Part shown: one piece after another, positions 11,714 to 26,600 of the stretch
Layout: every line of letters starts with the position of its first letter
Position numbering within the stretch: position 1 is the first letter of the stretch
Source: Mesodorylaimus sp. YZB2_4
Taxonomy: Eukaryota > Nematoda > Enoplea > Dorylaimida > Dorylaimidae
Direction: 5' to 3'
DNA length: 64,000 bases
Assembly (NCBI GenBank): GCA_030248295.1
Contig: JASANH010000976.1
Coordinates: 659,067-723,066, forward strand
Translations under genes and position numbers: made by a program
Notes under the pieces: generated by a model
What the model was told of the DNA's origin: nothing
The model's database searches: none
Seen by the model: only the letters and a program-made list of their open reading frames with translations

Positions 11714-13290
11714 ACGATCCAGTACAGATTGACTGAAATCCCCACCAGCATTCACTTCGAGCACGCCCAGGATTCCAACTCCAACTCTTGGCCGGTCATG
11801 AGTTCGTATTCTCGCCTTATATGGCCACAAAATAGGTTCTATCTGAAGGTAGTTTCAGTCATGAAGCTGCTCTCACCTCAGATTTCTCTCTCTTGTTTGT
11901 TCGCGTGGCCCTCAGACAGAGACGACCTACTTAGTGTCTTTGAAAGCCTCGATTCCGATCCATTTGAGTACTGGAGAGGAGTGTGGTGCAAATTCCATCG
12001 TGTCGAGTTGATGGAGGCAAAATGCACATGTTCGCAAGTCGGCCTCCTTCCGCAGCACGAGTCATAACCACAGTAGACCCTCTGTAACCACGATGTCCCC
12101 AAAGAGGTCGATTCCAGCACGACCGAACCATCGTGCGTGCCACACCACTAAATGAGGTCAATGACAGCGAGCAAACAAGACTACATTCTGTCTCTTCACA
12201 AATCAGGGCTTAGGTCGGCCTCCGAGGTGAATAATAATCGTGAGACCGTGGACAAGCAAAGCTGGGGCGAGCTAGTTATGGTCGTGCTATCTTCCAATGG
12301 TTCACGAATCCTTAGCCAGCAGAGCAGCAAATCGTGCGCGTTTCCGACTATTCCAGTATCGACGTCCGCGGTTAGGAGAGACCTCAGAGTTATCCCTTTC
12401 CGCTATGCGGTCTGATGTAGTGGCAGGGATGAACTACTGTGGACGTACTGTATACTGACCGCTGCTGCTTGCTTGCTTTTGTTAGAAAGTGCCAGACCAG
12501 ATCAACACTTGTCTTCCAATTTGCTTTTGTGTCTGTGAGGAAGTGATACTCGTAGCCTATTTTTTAGGTATTGTCCATGGTCAGCAATGCGAAGAACAGT
12601 CTTTTAGACTTTAGGATAGAATCGTTCTGGTCTGACCCGTTGCTATGGCCGTGGTGGCTGACGAACAACAGCAGACATTATCAGCTGATTCCTTCCGTGG
12701 CTAGGACATCATGCCAACTGTACGAATGCACAATTTTCAGGAGCCTTCTCCTAGATTATTGATCTTGAACGATCCTAACATGAGAGCAGTGTGAAACAGA
12801 TTCTAAACGTCCATCCGCCGAGATGAGGGTGACAAAAGGGATCGGTTTGCTACTAGTCCCGTATAAAAATATTTTTCCCACAAGTAATGTGGCAATTTTA
12901 GTTCTTTATGGATGTGAATTGTTTCCCTAAGCCCCTTTGCTCGGGCTAATGCTGCCACAAACTATTGTGGGCTGAGTGGATCTCTTGCAGCCCAGTTTCC
13001 CAAAGCATGGGCATCCGTTTTGCTTATAGCCAGCCAGCAGCCCTTTTGAATTCTTAGATTTTCGTTCGATGCGTGCTACCCAGGCCACAAATCTGATAAA
13101 AAGATAAAATTTAGTGTGCAAACCAAGTCAGGGTTTCAAATTTCCGGATCACGTGCTGACAAAAATTGTTCTAGATAAGTTACAGTCACTGAGCTAAAAA
13201 CGCAATCAAATCAAGAAATTCGAATTACAAATGATGAGCACGTACGGCATGTACAGTGTTAGTACCACTACCATGACCCTGTCCTGGCAT
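11714..13290. other. Intergenic; contains a repeat fragment
   Basis: No coding exon could be supported. Around 12990-13060 there is a short fragment, in reverse orientation, of the dispersed repeat seen at 25.8, 38.6 and 57.7 kb. It is recognised by the inverse of GGCTGGCTATAAGCAAAACGG. Confidence 0.5.
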
Positions 13291-14496
13291 TCAAACCTTC
13301 AGGAAGATGATGACGATAGCAACAATGTACGCGATCACACTAATTGACACGACGATCAAGATGATGAACCATGGTTTTTGAGTGAGCGGCGTCTCGTCTT
13401 CCTTCAGGCTTGGTTTCCCTTCTTCAGGCTTTGAGTCAGTCTTTGGTTGCTGACGAGGAGTGGTGGAAATCGTTGTGCCCCCTCGTTCCTTCGTCCTCGT
13501 CGTCAAAGTGGAGCAAGGAGCGCACTCGAAGCTGGCAGGACAGAACTTAAGAATGTTCCAGCGAGCAGTTCCATTTCGGCCGGTTTTGGTTGGTCCGCAG
13601 TCACTTTTGCAGTTTGGTATCGGCTCCTTCCAGGGCCATAATTTGTCGCACGTCTCCTTGCATTTGGCCTCGTCGCACGCTTGGGACTTCGAAGGCGGCC
13701 GGGGTAAGCCAAGAGCGAGGCAGTCGCTCACATTCAGCGGGAATTCGGGAGTGTAAATATCGCTCTCGCACTGACCTTGGCTGTTACTGAAGAAACACCT
13801 TTCTTCGAATCGACACAGCTTTTTCTCCCAGTGCTCTTTGAGATTTTTTAGCACAGCGACATTGAGATCCGCGTCGATCGTTTTCGGCGTAGTGTACATG
13901 TGATTCTCGTCTCCACCAATCATTTCGAGAAACTGCTTCATCCTGTAACCATCGTCTTCGATTGGTTCACGAACTGCGAAGATCAGCACGCCGGCTTCTC
14001 GTAGTTTTTTGCTTTCGTCTTCCAGCCCATTCACTCCAACGCCTTCCTCGGGCTGGCTGATGACGAGTACAATTCGAGGCCTCGTTGCATCGCCGATGAA
14101 CACTTGCTCGCGGACCAGCTTAAGAGCCTTCCAGAGTACGACATCTGGATATCCTCGCTTGATCCCGAAAATTGCTTTTTCCAAAACCGAAATGGTTCCA
14201 GTTAATTTCGTTATGACCTCCCAAACGCCAGGAGGTGTTTTGTCATTGTTGATCGATGTTATATTGCCGCCAGCCACTACAGCCACTCGCGTCTTCGGTT
14301 CGTCAATGGTCCATAATTCGGGCAAGTGCGTTTTCAAAACAAATTTGGTGACATTGAGTTCCCCCTCCCAGAACTGAACTTCATCGTGAATGATAATAGC
14401 CAGATCAATATTCAGCGAGGCGTTATTTGTTGGTTTCATTTTAATCAAGGCGATCAGGAAGGCACCTGATAACCACGAACGAGAGAGGAATGGCAT
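13291..14496 (-). CDS. VWA-like single-pass membrane protein, copy 1
   Basis: A single-exon gene of 401 residues with the start at 14496. An N-terminal hydrophobic stretch (about residues 5-20) acts as signal peptide or anchor. A von Willebrand factor A-like fold follows (about 28-230): a DLAIIIHDE first strand, a conserved ALKLVREQVF helix, then RPRIVLVIS and an AGVLIFAV strand. The metal site is not intact, because the DxSxS of strand 1 is replaced. A cysteine-rich ectodomain follows, with a PWKEPIPNCKSDCG block that aligns with its neighbour. After it come a Thr/Lys linker and a C-terminal TM helix ending in two or three cytoplasmic residues. It is a tandem paralogue of the gene at 16197-17297. 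The longer frame upstream of 14496 is ignored because the signal peptide starts here. Ligand unknown; possibly an adhesion or immune surface protein. Confidence 0.8.
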   Translation of the reverse strand: MPFLSRSWLSGAFLIALIKMKPTNNASLNIDLAIIIHDEVQFWEGELNVTKFVLKTHLPELWTIDEPKTRVAVVAGGNITSINNDKTPPGVWEVITKLTGTISVLEKAIFGIKRGYPDVVLWKALKLVREQVFIGDATRPRIVLVISQPEEGVGVNGLEDESKKLREAGVLIFAVREPIEDDGYRMKQFLEMIGGDENHMYTTPKTIDADLNVAVLKNLKEHWEKKLCRFEERCFFSNSQGQCESDIYTPEFPLNVSDCLALGLPRPPSKSQACDEAKCKETCDKLWPWKEPIPNCKSDCGPTKTGRNGTARWNILKFCPASFECAPCSTLTTRTKERGGTTISTTPRQQPKTDSKPEEGKPSLKEDETPLTQKPWFIILIVVSISVIAYIVAIVIIFLKV

Positions 14497-16196
14497 ACTT
14501 GATAAATTGGCGAGTCGCCCACGATCACAATGGGCGGTTTGAGTGCGCAGGCTGAAATCCACTATTCTAGCTGAAATCCTAGTGACTATATATATGTACT
14601 GCACGACGCAACACTGCCTCAATTTATTGTACATGCTTGACTGTACACTAGGTGATTTCCAAGAAACCGCGACTCAAATAAATTAGAGCATCGCATGTGA
14701 GCATCGTGTGATGATGGCTGGGCAAATGACGAGATCGACGAGTGTGCACAATTCACCAAAGGCCACTGAAATTGCTACGAGAGTTCACTAAAATTACTAT
14801 GAGGTGGTCACTTACTGTCAGAAAGAGTCCACATTCCGGATGTTTTGTGGAGGGATGTAAGGCGCAACAGCTCGATCTTACAGTTTTACTTGGCACTAAC
14901 GATATTGGACACGAGAAGCAAGGACTGGAAGTGTTGCGACTTTTGCCGCATGACGGCGCCTAGGGTTCTTGGGGTGAGTCTAGGGCAGTGGCTAGGTGGT
15001 CAGAATAAGAATAGGTCCCTTCGCGCGATTGGGCTCTCCTTGCTTTCGCTCTCTCGATTTCTTTCCAGCTTATTGGTTCTAAATTCGTGGTGGCCACTCT
15101 TCTTAATTGTCTAACACGTGGGCCAAGCGTCAGCTAGGGGCTTCGATTATTAAGCTCTTAAGAGGTCCCTGCAGTCGTCAGTCCCTTTGGTTCACACTAA
15201 AGCGTCCACAAGTTGACTCGAGGGCAAGTACTTGATTTGTCTGCGGGTAAGATCTATCGAGACATCATCGTGCATTGTTGTGCGCGTAAAGGATCCTCTG
15301 CTGTCGACTACGTCTGCTGCGCCATCGAAAGTAGGACTTTTCGCCAGCCTGGTAACCTTCGGACCGGGTTCATCCGATCCCGCTGCCAAGCGGGTGGGTC
15401 ATTGAACAGAGCAAACGCTGGCACCCAGAGACGCGGCTTAAACACCTGATTGTGAGGGAGTCGATACTTTGCAGGATAAGCCACTCACTAGGGTCGGGCT
15501 GTTAAAGACATTGAACCGATAAGATCAAGCGGAACCAGCTGTTACCTCAGAGTAGAGTATCATACCTCGCAACAGAATAGTAAGTGAATGGCAATGGCGT
15601 CTCGAGATCGTCACAAAATTGATTAGACTTCCCAGGTTTATCTTTTGGATTCAAACTCACGATCAGAAGACAGCAGTAAAGTGGCTCGATAAGATAAAGG
15701 ATGAGATCAAGTTTATATGACTTCTGATGAGATACTGCTATTTACATGTACAGGTTATTGCGATCACGCGGCCACTAAAACTTCGGGTGACTGCAACAAG
15801 CGAGAACTACAACTCGCAAGGTCAAAGTGAACTCGGCGTGGCCGAAGGGCGCAAAATGACCATTGAACACAATGTGGAAAACCTTGCGGCAAATGGCCAG
15901 GTCGTCAGCCCGGGTAAGAAGAATTTTCCGTTTGAAATAACTAAACGCCGTCTATCTCTTATTTTATTATGGGGATGGAATTCCCATCGAATATTTGGCC
16001 TTTAAGGTCGCCACAGCTGACCGCCAGGTCATCAGCCGCCAAGATTTTCCAAAATGCGTTTCATGGTCCTTTGGGGGGGATGGGGGGTGCGGGTAGCTGT
16101 AAGTATCGCTTCTCTGGTAGTAAGTCCGTCTTTTACTGACAAGCAAGATAAAATTTTTCAAGTATCATTCTTGGTCTCGTTAGTACTGACAGAGTT
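14497..16196. other. Spacer between VWA-like paralogues, one possible exon
   Basis: Mostly non-coding. On the plus strand, about 15757-15916 reads as an open exon. It lies between a TTTACATGTACAG acceptor and a GTAAGAAG donor and encodes a hydrophilic peptide (VIAITRPLKLRV start). No start or continuation could be fixed, so this may be one exon of an unknown gene or chance. A G-rich run lies at about 16073-16087. Confidence 0.35.
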
Positions 16197-17297
16197 TCAT
16201 GCCTTCAGCCAGATGATAACAATGGCCACGATGAATGCAATCACAGCCACTATTAGAATAATCGCATACAAGAACCACGCCTTCCTGGTGAGCGGAATGT
16301 CGTCTCCCGTGCTGGTAATTGCTGGCGTTGTGCACGGAGGGCATTTCACCTCGCCACTCGGAGAACACGGGTCGAGCTTCTCGAACGGTGCACTCCCGTT
16401 TCGGCTGACCTTGATCTGGGTCCCGCAGGCATTCGTGCAGCTGTGACTGTGACCCGACCACGGCCACAGACTGTTGCACACTTTCTCACAATCGGAGATG
16501 CTGCACGACTCGGAAGTATCAGCTGGCGGATCGATGGCCTTGCACTGGGCGAATCGAAGGCCAGGCATATACCACTCTTTTTTGCACTCGCTTTTCGTCT
16601 TGTCGGTGAAAAAGCAGTCTTGCTGATAACCGCAGGCTTGCTTCTCCCATTCGGCCTTGGCTAATTTGCTAATAAGGGATGACTTTGACCAGGTAGCATT
16701 AATGACGTTAGCTTGATTTCCCCCGACCATTTTGAGCATCTTTGGATATACGATATCGGCGACGCTGGAGAACTCGAACAAAACGAAGATATGAACTCCA
16801 TCTTTGCGAAGCTTCTGACTCTCGCTCTCATCGTCATTCATTCCTGCTGGGTCTGTGGGATAAGTGAAGACTAAAATGATTCGCGGCCTCGTCTTGACGG
16901 TGTCGTTGAACACCTCCTCGCGCACCTTCTTGAGACCTCTAGCCAGGCTGACATCACCATAGTTCACTATGACTTCATCAAACGACTTGTTGAATGCCGC
17001 GAGGTCTCCTGTCAATTTGCTGAAGACGTACCAGTGTCCAGGATTTTTTTTAATGTCGCTGGTGTCGCCACCTTTGTTTCCCACCAAAGCCAGCCGTGTC
17101 TTCTCCTCTCCGATCGGGCACAGCTTCGGTAGCTCCTCAGTGATGAGGGACCTCGCTATCGATATTCGAACAGGCCACCACTGAAAATCGTCATGCAAGA
17201 TCACGGCCAAGTCGATGTCCAGCGATTCGGCCGAAACGGCTCGAGTTGCAATGATGCCAGTGACTATGAACACGAAGCACGGAAACCAGCCTTGCAT
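16197..17297 (-). CDS. VWA-like single-pass membrane protein, copy 2
   Basis: A single-exon gene of 366 residues, starting at the ATG that opens a classic signal peptide (MQGWFPCFVFIVTG). It has the same architecture as the gene at 13291-14496. The VWA-like domain has a DLAVILHDD first strand, ALV and LARGLKKVREEVF blocks, RPRIILVFTYP and GVHIFVLFE. A cysteine-rich region with SLWPWSG and CTNACG follows, then a short linker, a TM helix and a short cytoplasmic end (WLKA). The DxSxS metal-binding triad is absent here too. The shared intron-less structure, orientation and about 1.7 kb spacing show tandem duplication. The two differ mainly in the linker, which is longer and Lys/Thr/Pro-rich in copy 1. 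Function unknown. Confidence 0.8.
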   Translation of the reverse strand: MQGWFPCFVFIVTGIIATRAVSAESLDIDLAVILHDDFQWWPVRISIARSLITEELPKLCPIGEEKTRLALVGNKGGDTSDIKKNPGHWYVFSKLTGDLAAFNKSFDEVIVNYGDVSLARGLKKVREEVFNDTVKTRPRIILVFTYPTDPAGMNDDESESQKLRKDGVHIFVLFEFSSVADIVYPKMLKMVGGNQANVINATWSKSSLISKLAKAEWEKQACGYQQDCFFTDKTKSECKKEWYMPGLRFAQCKAIDPPADTSESCSISDCEKVCNSLWPWSGHSHSCTNACGTQIKVSRNGSAPFEKLDPCSPSGEVKCPPCTTPAITSTGDDIPLTRKAWFLYAIILIVAVIAFIVAIVIIWLKA

Positions 17298-18143
17298 TCT
17301 CAGACTCGGCGATTCCCACAGTTGACGCAACAAACTCGCATTCAGTCAAACAGTCACAAATGAGCACTGCCGTCCCAGAAACCACGACGACTTTACAATC
17401 CCATCTTTACATTTCTGATTTCAGCTCTGTGTTCCCTGGCTTCCAGATTGTTTAGCAGGGGCCCAACCTATTCGTACACGATAGAGGAGGAACTAGCCTA
17501 GGAACTAGCAATCTCTGTAAACTCTGTCTACAATGAATTACAAAAGATAAAATAATATTTCGGGAAAATCATTTCAAATGGGTGTCATTATAGAAAACAA
17601 TGTCAGGTAGAGAGAAGATAAAACTGGCAACCCATTTTTGGTAAAAAAGTTGCGTAATAAAATGGTGTTTTTTCTTAATATGAGCCAAAATTGCATTGAA
17701 TGTAGTTCAGACTACTGGCAGTTTCTTGCCTATTCTACCCACCTATCCATCGAAAACATCTGAAAAAATGCTCATACTGTAGGGCTCCCTTTTTTTCCGA
17801 TACTCTATTCGGAAAGACATTATGAGGGACTAGTTGAGAGGGAGTCTTAAAATCAAGTGGTCCTGCGAGAAACTAGAAATATTTACGATACACAGTATGT
17901 CACCCAATCGCTCCCATAGCCGCAAAAATTAATAAATAATTATCACACATGCTAGATGGATTCTCAAAACATTCTAGTAAACACTTCATATGTCGAAATC
18001 AAATCATAAGTACGGTGCAAGCCTGAGCACTATCCTATCACTTACTTATCTCAATAAATGCTTAGATATTTCCTGAGACCTGGAGACGACAGTGCACATA
18101 TAAAACCATTCTTCACCTGAATTCTTTACATAAATCCCAGCCC
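17298..18143. other. Intergenic, AT-rich
   Basis: I see no exon, RNA gene or clear repeat. The AT-rich tract probably holds the upstream region of the VWA-like gene and the 3' flank of importin alpha. Confidence 0.5.
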
Positions 18144-19878
18144 TTAGGCATCGCCACGGCTTCTGTTAAACTTGATCACGATCGGGCCACTGTCACTCGA
18201 ATCGGACTGTTTGTCCTCAGATTGAACTTCGTCGAAGTATTCGTGAACCAGCTGCAAGCATCGCACGCGTGTGCCCAGGCCCCACCGACCGTCTTCCGCC
18301 AAACGTTTCAACTGATCGACCCCACCGAACTCGGCCACCATCAGGGCGTATGCGTTGTGTCCGAAAGTGCTTCTCTCCTGTTGTTCACGTCCAATCGAAA
18401 CTATGACCTCAATCGAGGTCAGCAGCGCCTGAAAAGAAAAGTTCCAGGAGGACCCACCGGTCGACTAGTGTGCCTACCTCCAGCAGCCGACTGTCCTCGC
18501 AAGCGGAGCACGATTGTACCAAGGGTCCGACGCAACCAAAACTAATCACACGCTGTTTCTGTTCCGCGTCGCCACCCGTCAAAGCGTTGCACACAGCCCA
18601 GGCGGCCTCGCGACGGACTTGGGCCGATCGATGGCCGCCGACCATCAGCACCAAACAGGCAAACAGGCCCGGACAGTCGAGAACCGTGGCGATCTGCTGC
18701 TCAGTGCCGGCCGTGATGTTCGACAGGAGCCAGCATATTTCCCGAACCAATCCGTCGTTCTCGCGGGTCAAAAGACAGTGCAGACGAGGCAGGGCGCCAG
18801 CGTCCAGGACAGCCTGCAGAAAGGGAATGCGGTAGTCGAGGTAGAAGAGGAGGGTGTCTCGGACTCACCTGCGTCTGCTCGGCAGTTCCAGTCACGATGT
18901 TGCCGATGGCCCGCACGGCGGCGGCCAATACGCGATTCGAGTTTCGATGATCGGTGCACAGCAAGTTGACCAACGGGCCGACCAGGCCAGCTTCCAACAC
19001 GGCCTGCACGGGAGCCCAGTTGGCGTTGCCATCCATCAGGTAGGCCAGCGTCCAGCACGCCTCGGCCACCATTTCTTCGTCGGACATGTTGGCGGGAACT
19101 TCGAAAAGATGGGCGATCAGGTCGACCACGGGGAAAAACTTGATCCACGAGAAAGAGCTCGACGACCGGCTTCGACAAAGATTGCTCAGGGCCCAGACCA
19201 GGTTGCGACGAGAGTCGAGCGACTTGGGCGTCGGAGCATCTGAAACATGGAACCGGTCAGTTGGGTGGGGCCACTCGACCACTGACCGTGCAACTCACTC
19301 CTTCGATGACGGAATCGATTGCTCTCGGACAGCAACGCCTCCAGGGCCCCGATCTTGAGCAGGTATTCCCGGCACTCGTGACTGTCGCCCGCGATGTTGC
19401 TCACGGCCCACACGGCTTGATCGCGGACTTCGGCATTCGGCGAGCGGGATATCAATTCGACCAGTTTCTGGGCGGCACCGACGGCCACCAGCATCCACGT
19501 CTCGACGGCAGTCCCGCAGGCCAGGTTCGTCAACGCCCACGCCGCCTCGACTTGAATGTTGGGTTGGTCGTATCGACTCAGCAGCTCCACAAATCGAGGC
19601 ACCATGCTGCCCTTGATCGTCGGCTCCAAGGAAGTGTGTTTCGATTCCTGGCCCGCAGAACGAGACAAGACTTGACGAAAATACTTCATGGCGTGAAAAA
19701 CGAGCGCTGCATCGTTTCCGTACAAATTGATGTATTGCTCACGAAATGCCCGATCCATCGAACCCATTATTAAAAAGTTTATAAAAAGCAAATCGACAGT
19801 CGAAAGACCAGCCGCACCAGAAAGGACTTGTAAATTAACGAAGGCTGGTTGACCAACAGCGTTTTGAGTACCGTACAT
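18144..19878 (-). CDS. Importin alpha-like armadillo protein
   Basis: A karyopherin alpha, the adaptor that binds nuclear localisation signals and hands cargo to importin beta. Exons 19299-19878, 18869-19239, 18478-18813 and 18144-18428 join in phase to 523 residues. Armadillo repeats start at about residue 90, with the family hallmarks AAWALTNLACGT, QAVWAVSNIAGD, RNLVWALSNLC, RAIGNIVTGT and LLSNITAG. The Trp-Asn array of the cargo groove is partly altered, since later repeats read ACWTLAY and AAWAVCN. The N terminus (residues 1 to about 85) lacks the Arg/Lys-rich importin-beta-binding segment and is neutral and hydrophobic. An in-frame stop precedes the ATG, so an upstream exon would be needed to supply that segment. 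Divergence suggests a specialised, perhaps germline, paralogue. Confidence 0.9.
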
Positions 19879-20635
19879 TCTTTACAATGCACTGCGCGCT
19901 GTCGTCCAAGAAGGTATACAGTATGCTCCTTCATACGCCCTGCGCTGAATGAGCTTTTGTTTGATCATATGGTGGACGCCATATCAGGCATGATATGTTC
20001 TGTCCTCTGGCTGCGCCCTTGAATAATCTTTCACAGCTTCCTGTATCACCTGATCCAGATAAGGCATTGACGCGGTGATCCCTAGTTCGGTCAGTTCTGC
20101 TGTGGTAGGCCCTTCCTTGGCATTTCGAGTTATTGTGGGCTAACAATCAGCCTCTGCTAAGCTTTTTTCCCACCAACAATAGTCTTCCAGGGCACTTTTC
20201 TACTTCCGCTCTCACCACGCCCCTGCTCGGACACGAACTCATCTTTCAACCATCCACGTATGCATTTTTGCGGCTCAGCAAAAGCACTGGCAAACTTGAT
20301 GGTAACAAGCGTTTCTTGAAAAAACAAGGTGTTCTTCAGAAAAAAGAAAAGTCTTTTAAGATATCACGTCTACGATACGGCCACCTGCTGCGAGCACCAC
20401 GTCGTAAAGACAATGTCTAGGCGATCGACTGAAGTAAATAGACAACGAAAAAACGGACTGTGAAATCGGGGGCGGGCAGTGATCGCCTTTCACCGTTCAC
20501 ACGCATTTTTGTGTCACAAAACGAAAGGCACTCTAAAATTGATTCTAAGGCGTATTGTCCCCATAATTAAAAAAATACAAAATAAACCAGATAAACTGCT
20601 CTTGCTGCTCTTGTGTTGGTTGGGCGTTGCGGCAT
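19879..20635. other. Intergenic
   Basis: Holds the upstream region of the importin alpha gene and the 3' flank of actin. A 95-codon plus-strand frame at 20133-20420 has a Lys/Arg-rich end but no recognisable domain and is not called. Confidence 0.5.
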
Positions 20636-23626
<2,991 letters not shown>

Positions 23627-26600
23627 TCATTTCGTTCTCTTCATAAGCGAAGACCACCTTCTGGCAACTGCATTCAGTATCATCTGATAGGCAGCACTGC
23701 CTTGACCCTGCCTCGCCCTCATTTGGGCCAACTTTCGATCGAATGCATCCGACGATGCAGCCGCACCCAACGTCATACTTCTAGCTGGTGTTGCGCTACT
23801 GCCATGCACAGCCGAGTCCAACTTTTTCTTTAGCCAAACTTGGAACATGCCCGTTTCCACGAACCACTTCAGAAATGATCTATGGCTCTCTGTCACGGCG
23901 TCGTTGATGAACTGCTGCTTCTGGAAAGTCACATTACCGTCTTGCTGAGTGACCAAGAATTCTTTGTAATGGCCGATCAGATCAACAAAGGCGATAAGGA
24001 AGGCATCGGCTATTTTGGCGTCCTTCGATTCTTGTATGCTTGTTGTCGTCGCAGTGGCTGCGATTTCGCTGGTCGACACGGCAGCGCCTCGCAGATGTTG
24101 CTTCAGTACTCGTGCAATCCTCGATGGTAGACATCGCTGCACAGCAGTGGCTGAAGAACCAAGGATGTGCTCGTCGTTGAAGTCCTTGTCCCTCAATACT
24201 CCATAATCCAAGTCCAAGATCAGGATATACTCCTCGTCTTCATCGTCGCACTGCTGCGAGTCATTCGTCGATCCTCGGCGACCGACCAGCATATCTTTGA
24301 GGAAATGCAGATTCGAACGCAATAGTCCCATCAGATAGGGCGTAGGAGAGAAACACAAATGAACGTATGGATCGGGAACCACTGGCACCAGTGTATGCGG
24401 CCACTCGAATGGCGTCAGGAGAGCAGCGGCAGCCTAAACAGAGCAGAATGTACGTAGCACTGGTTCAACTTGGAGTCATGAGGCAGATGACGCCAACCCC
24501 ACCAGACACCATCACAGCCCACTTCCATAAAAGACTAAGGCATACCTGCACCGCTTTTGACACAGCCGGTACTGACTCCCCGACAATCAAGACCCTTCGC
24601 TCCGACAATAAAGACGTGAACAGAAGCAATGCGTGGTCCACACCGATTCGTTCCACCAGCGTCGACAATCCATTGACAACTCCTTTACACGAAGAGATTC
24701 GATGAGTGATGGTCACTTCCTTACCCCACGACCCATTCACGATCAGCCGACCACCCGGTGGCGGCAAAGGCCTGTAGAAAGTTTCTTGCAAGAATTCCTT
24801 CAAATCACCGAGATCGTCCCAGCCTGGATCAGTGCGTACTCGTTTCGCCTTCATGGCTGCCTCCCTGACGAAATCGGCATAGAAATTCGGTGCTTGGACT
24901 GGTGTCACCACACACAGGACTTGAGGTAATCCATCCAATACGATCTCGCTGCTGTAGAAACAAGATGACACACTAGGACCAACTACCCGAACTACCTTCC
25001 CGGTCGGTGATAATCGATCGTTCGACCTTTCGATTACGGTGGTCATGGGCACGAATCGATAGCAATAAGCGAATTTGCGATCACCAAATTGATCAGTAAT
25101 GGTCATGACGAACTGTTCATCCTTGTACGTCTCGGGCGATGTCAGTACAGCTTTCGAAATATCCGGGTAACAAAGACACGATATCGAAGCTGCTATCGAG
25201 CCATCATCCGATTTTCCATTCTCGTTAGCCGACGGGAATTGATAGACAATGGTCGGGGCGTACTTCTGATCATGAGATATCATGGGATTCGATCCATCAT
25301 TTGGTTCCAATCGTACCAAGGCGGCCAGTTCGAACAACTGAGGTAACTGTCGTTTAATGAAGGCGATCTCTTGTTGATCGTAATGCATCAGTGTTCGTCG
25401 TCGCATCAGTCTCGCACGATTCACCCGCTTATCGATCGCCGCGACCGACACGCTCAAATCATCCACATCGATCTCCTCATCCCCGTCCTTCGCCCGTTGT
25501 TCATTTCGCTCTTTGTTCAACGGAAGAGAATCGCGAGGACGACGTTGTAGTTTCGATCCTAATTTCGGCTTCCCATGCGCTGAAGTGACAGGAGTGTCGT
25601 AAATACACCCGTCGTCCGTGTTTGCCGATGGCCGTGGTACTGGACTCGATGCGTAAAACAGTGGTTCTACGTTGGTATCTAAAATGCAAGAAGTGACCAT
25701 GTTACAATGATTGACTAAAGGCTTTGGCAGACCCTGATTGATGCCGGAGGGGACTTATGTCCATCAGTTAATAGCACACTAAATCTGTAACCAGCCTTAT
25801 TCAATGTTTTTTAAAACTTTTTGTGGGCCGAAGCCCGTTTTTGTCTATAGCTGGCCAGCAGTCAGCCATTTTTAAGAAAAGCTATGAGGGAGCAGCGTTC
25901 CTCTGCGTGTCTCCACTGGGAGCACCCCCGCACGGGGGGGGGGGGGGCACCCAGGACTGGTCCAACTTCCCTTGGAAGACGGCGGGTGGACTGTGACCCT
26001 GTTGGTGTTCGACAGCTCAGATTGTCTCCTCGTATGGCTTCCGTTTCTACACTCAGAGAACCTGAGAACAGATGAGTCACACACGGCCTGGCGTGCAAGG
26101 TCAGCGAGGGTTTATGGCTCTCAAACAGACCTCCATCACCGGGAATTTATTTTGGGACGAGTCCAGCCACTCTCTACTGTTGTGTTTGAGCGTGCGACAG
26201 ATATTCTACGCTCACGTGACGACGGGTTAGGGCTGATCTTACAAGCGAGCGGTCCAAGGCCTTCAATAGCCCAAACCTGGTAGAATGGCTTATTCCTGCA
26301 GAGTACCGATAAATAGGACCCCGATTTCTGCAACAACCCCTCAGCGCCTGCCAAGGATGCTTGCAACTTCGCTGTGCCATGATGCACTAGCCTGGCTGCT
26401 GGTGGAATGCACCCAGTCCCACTGTTGATGGCGAAGTAAAGGCTCCAGTCAACGCCAGACGATCCCTTACGAAGCACGGCAATGCACGATGATGTCTCAA
26501 CTATAATAGATCTTACCCGCAGACAAACAGGGTATCCTGCAATGGAGTCAACTCCTGGACTCTTCCACCATGAACCGACGGAAAAGACGACCGCATAGGC

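Noticed and set aside
18854-19773. Gly/Asp/Gln-rich plus-strand frames
   Set aside because: Antisense shadows of importin alpha exons.
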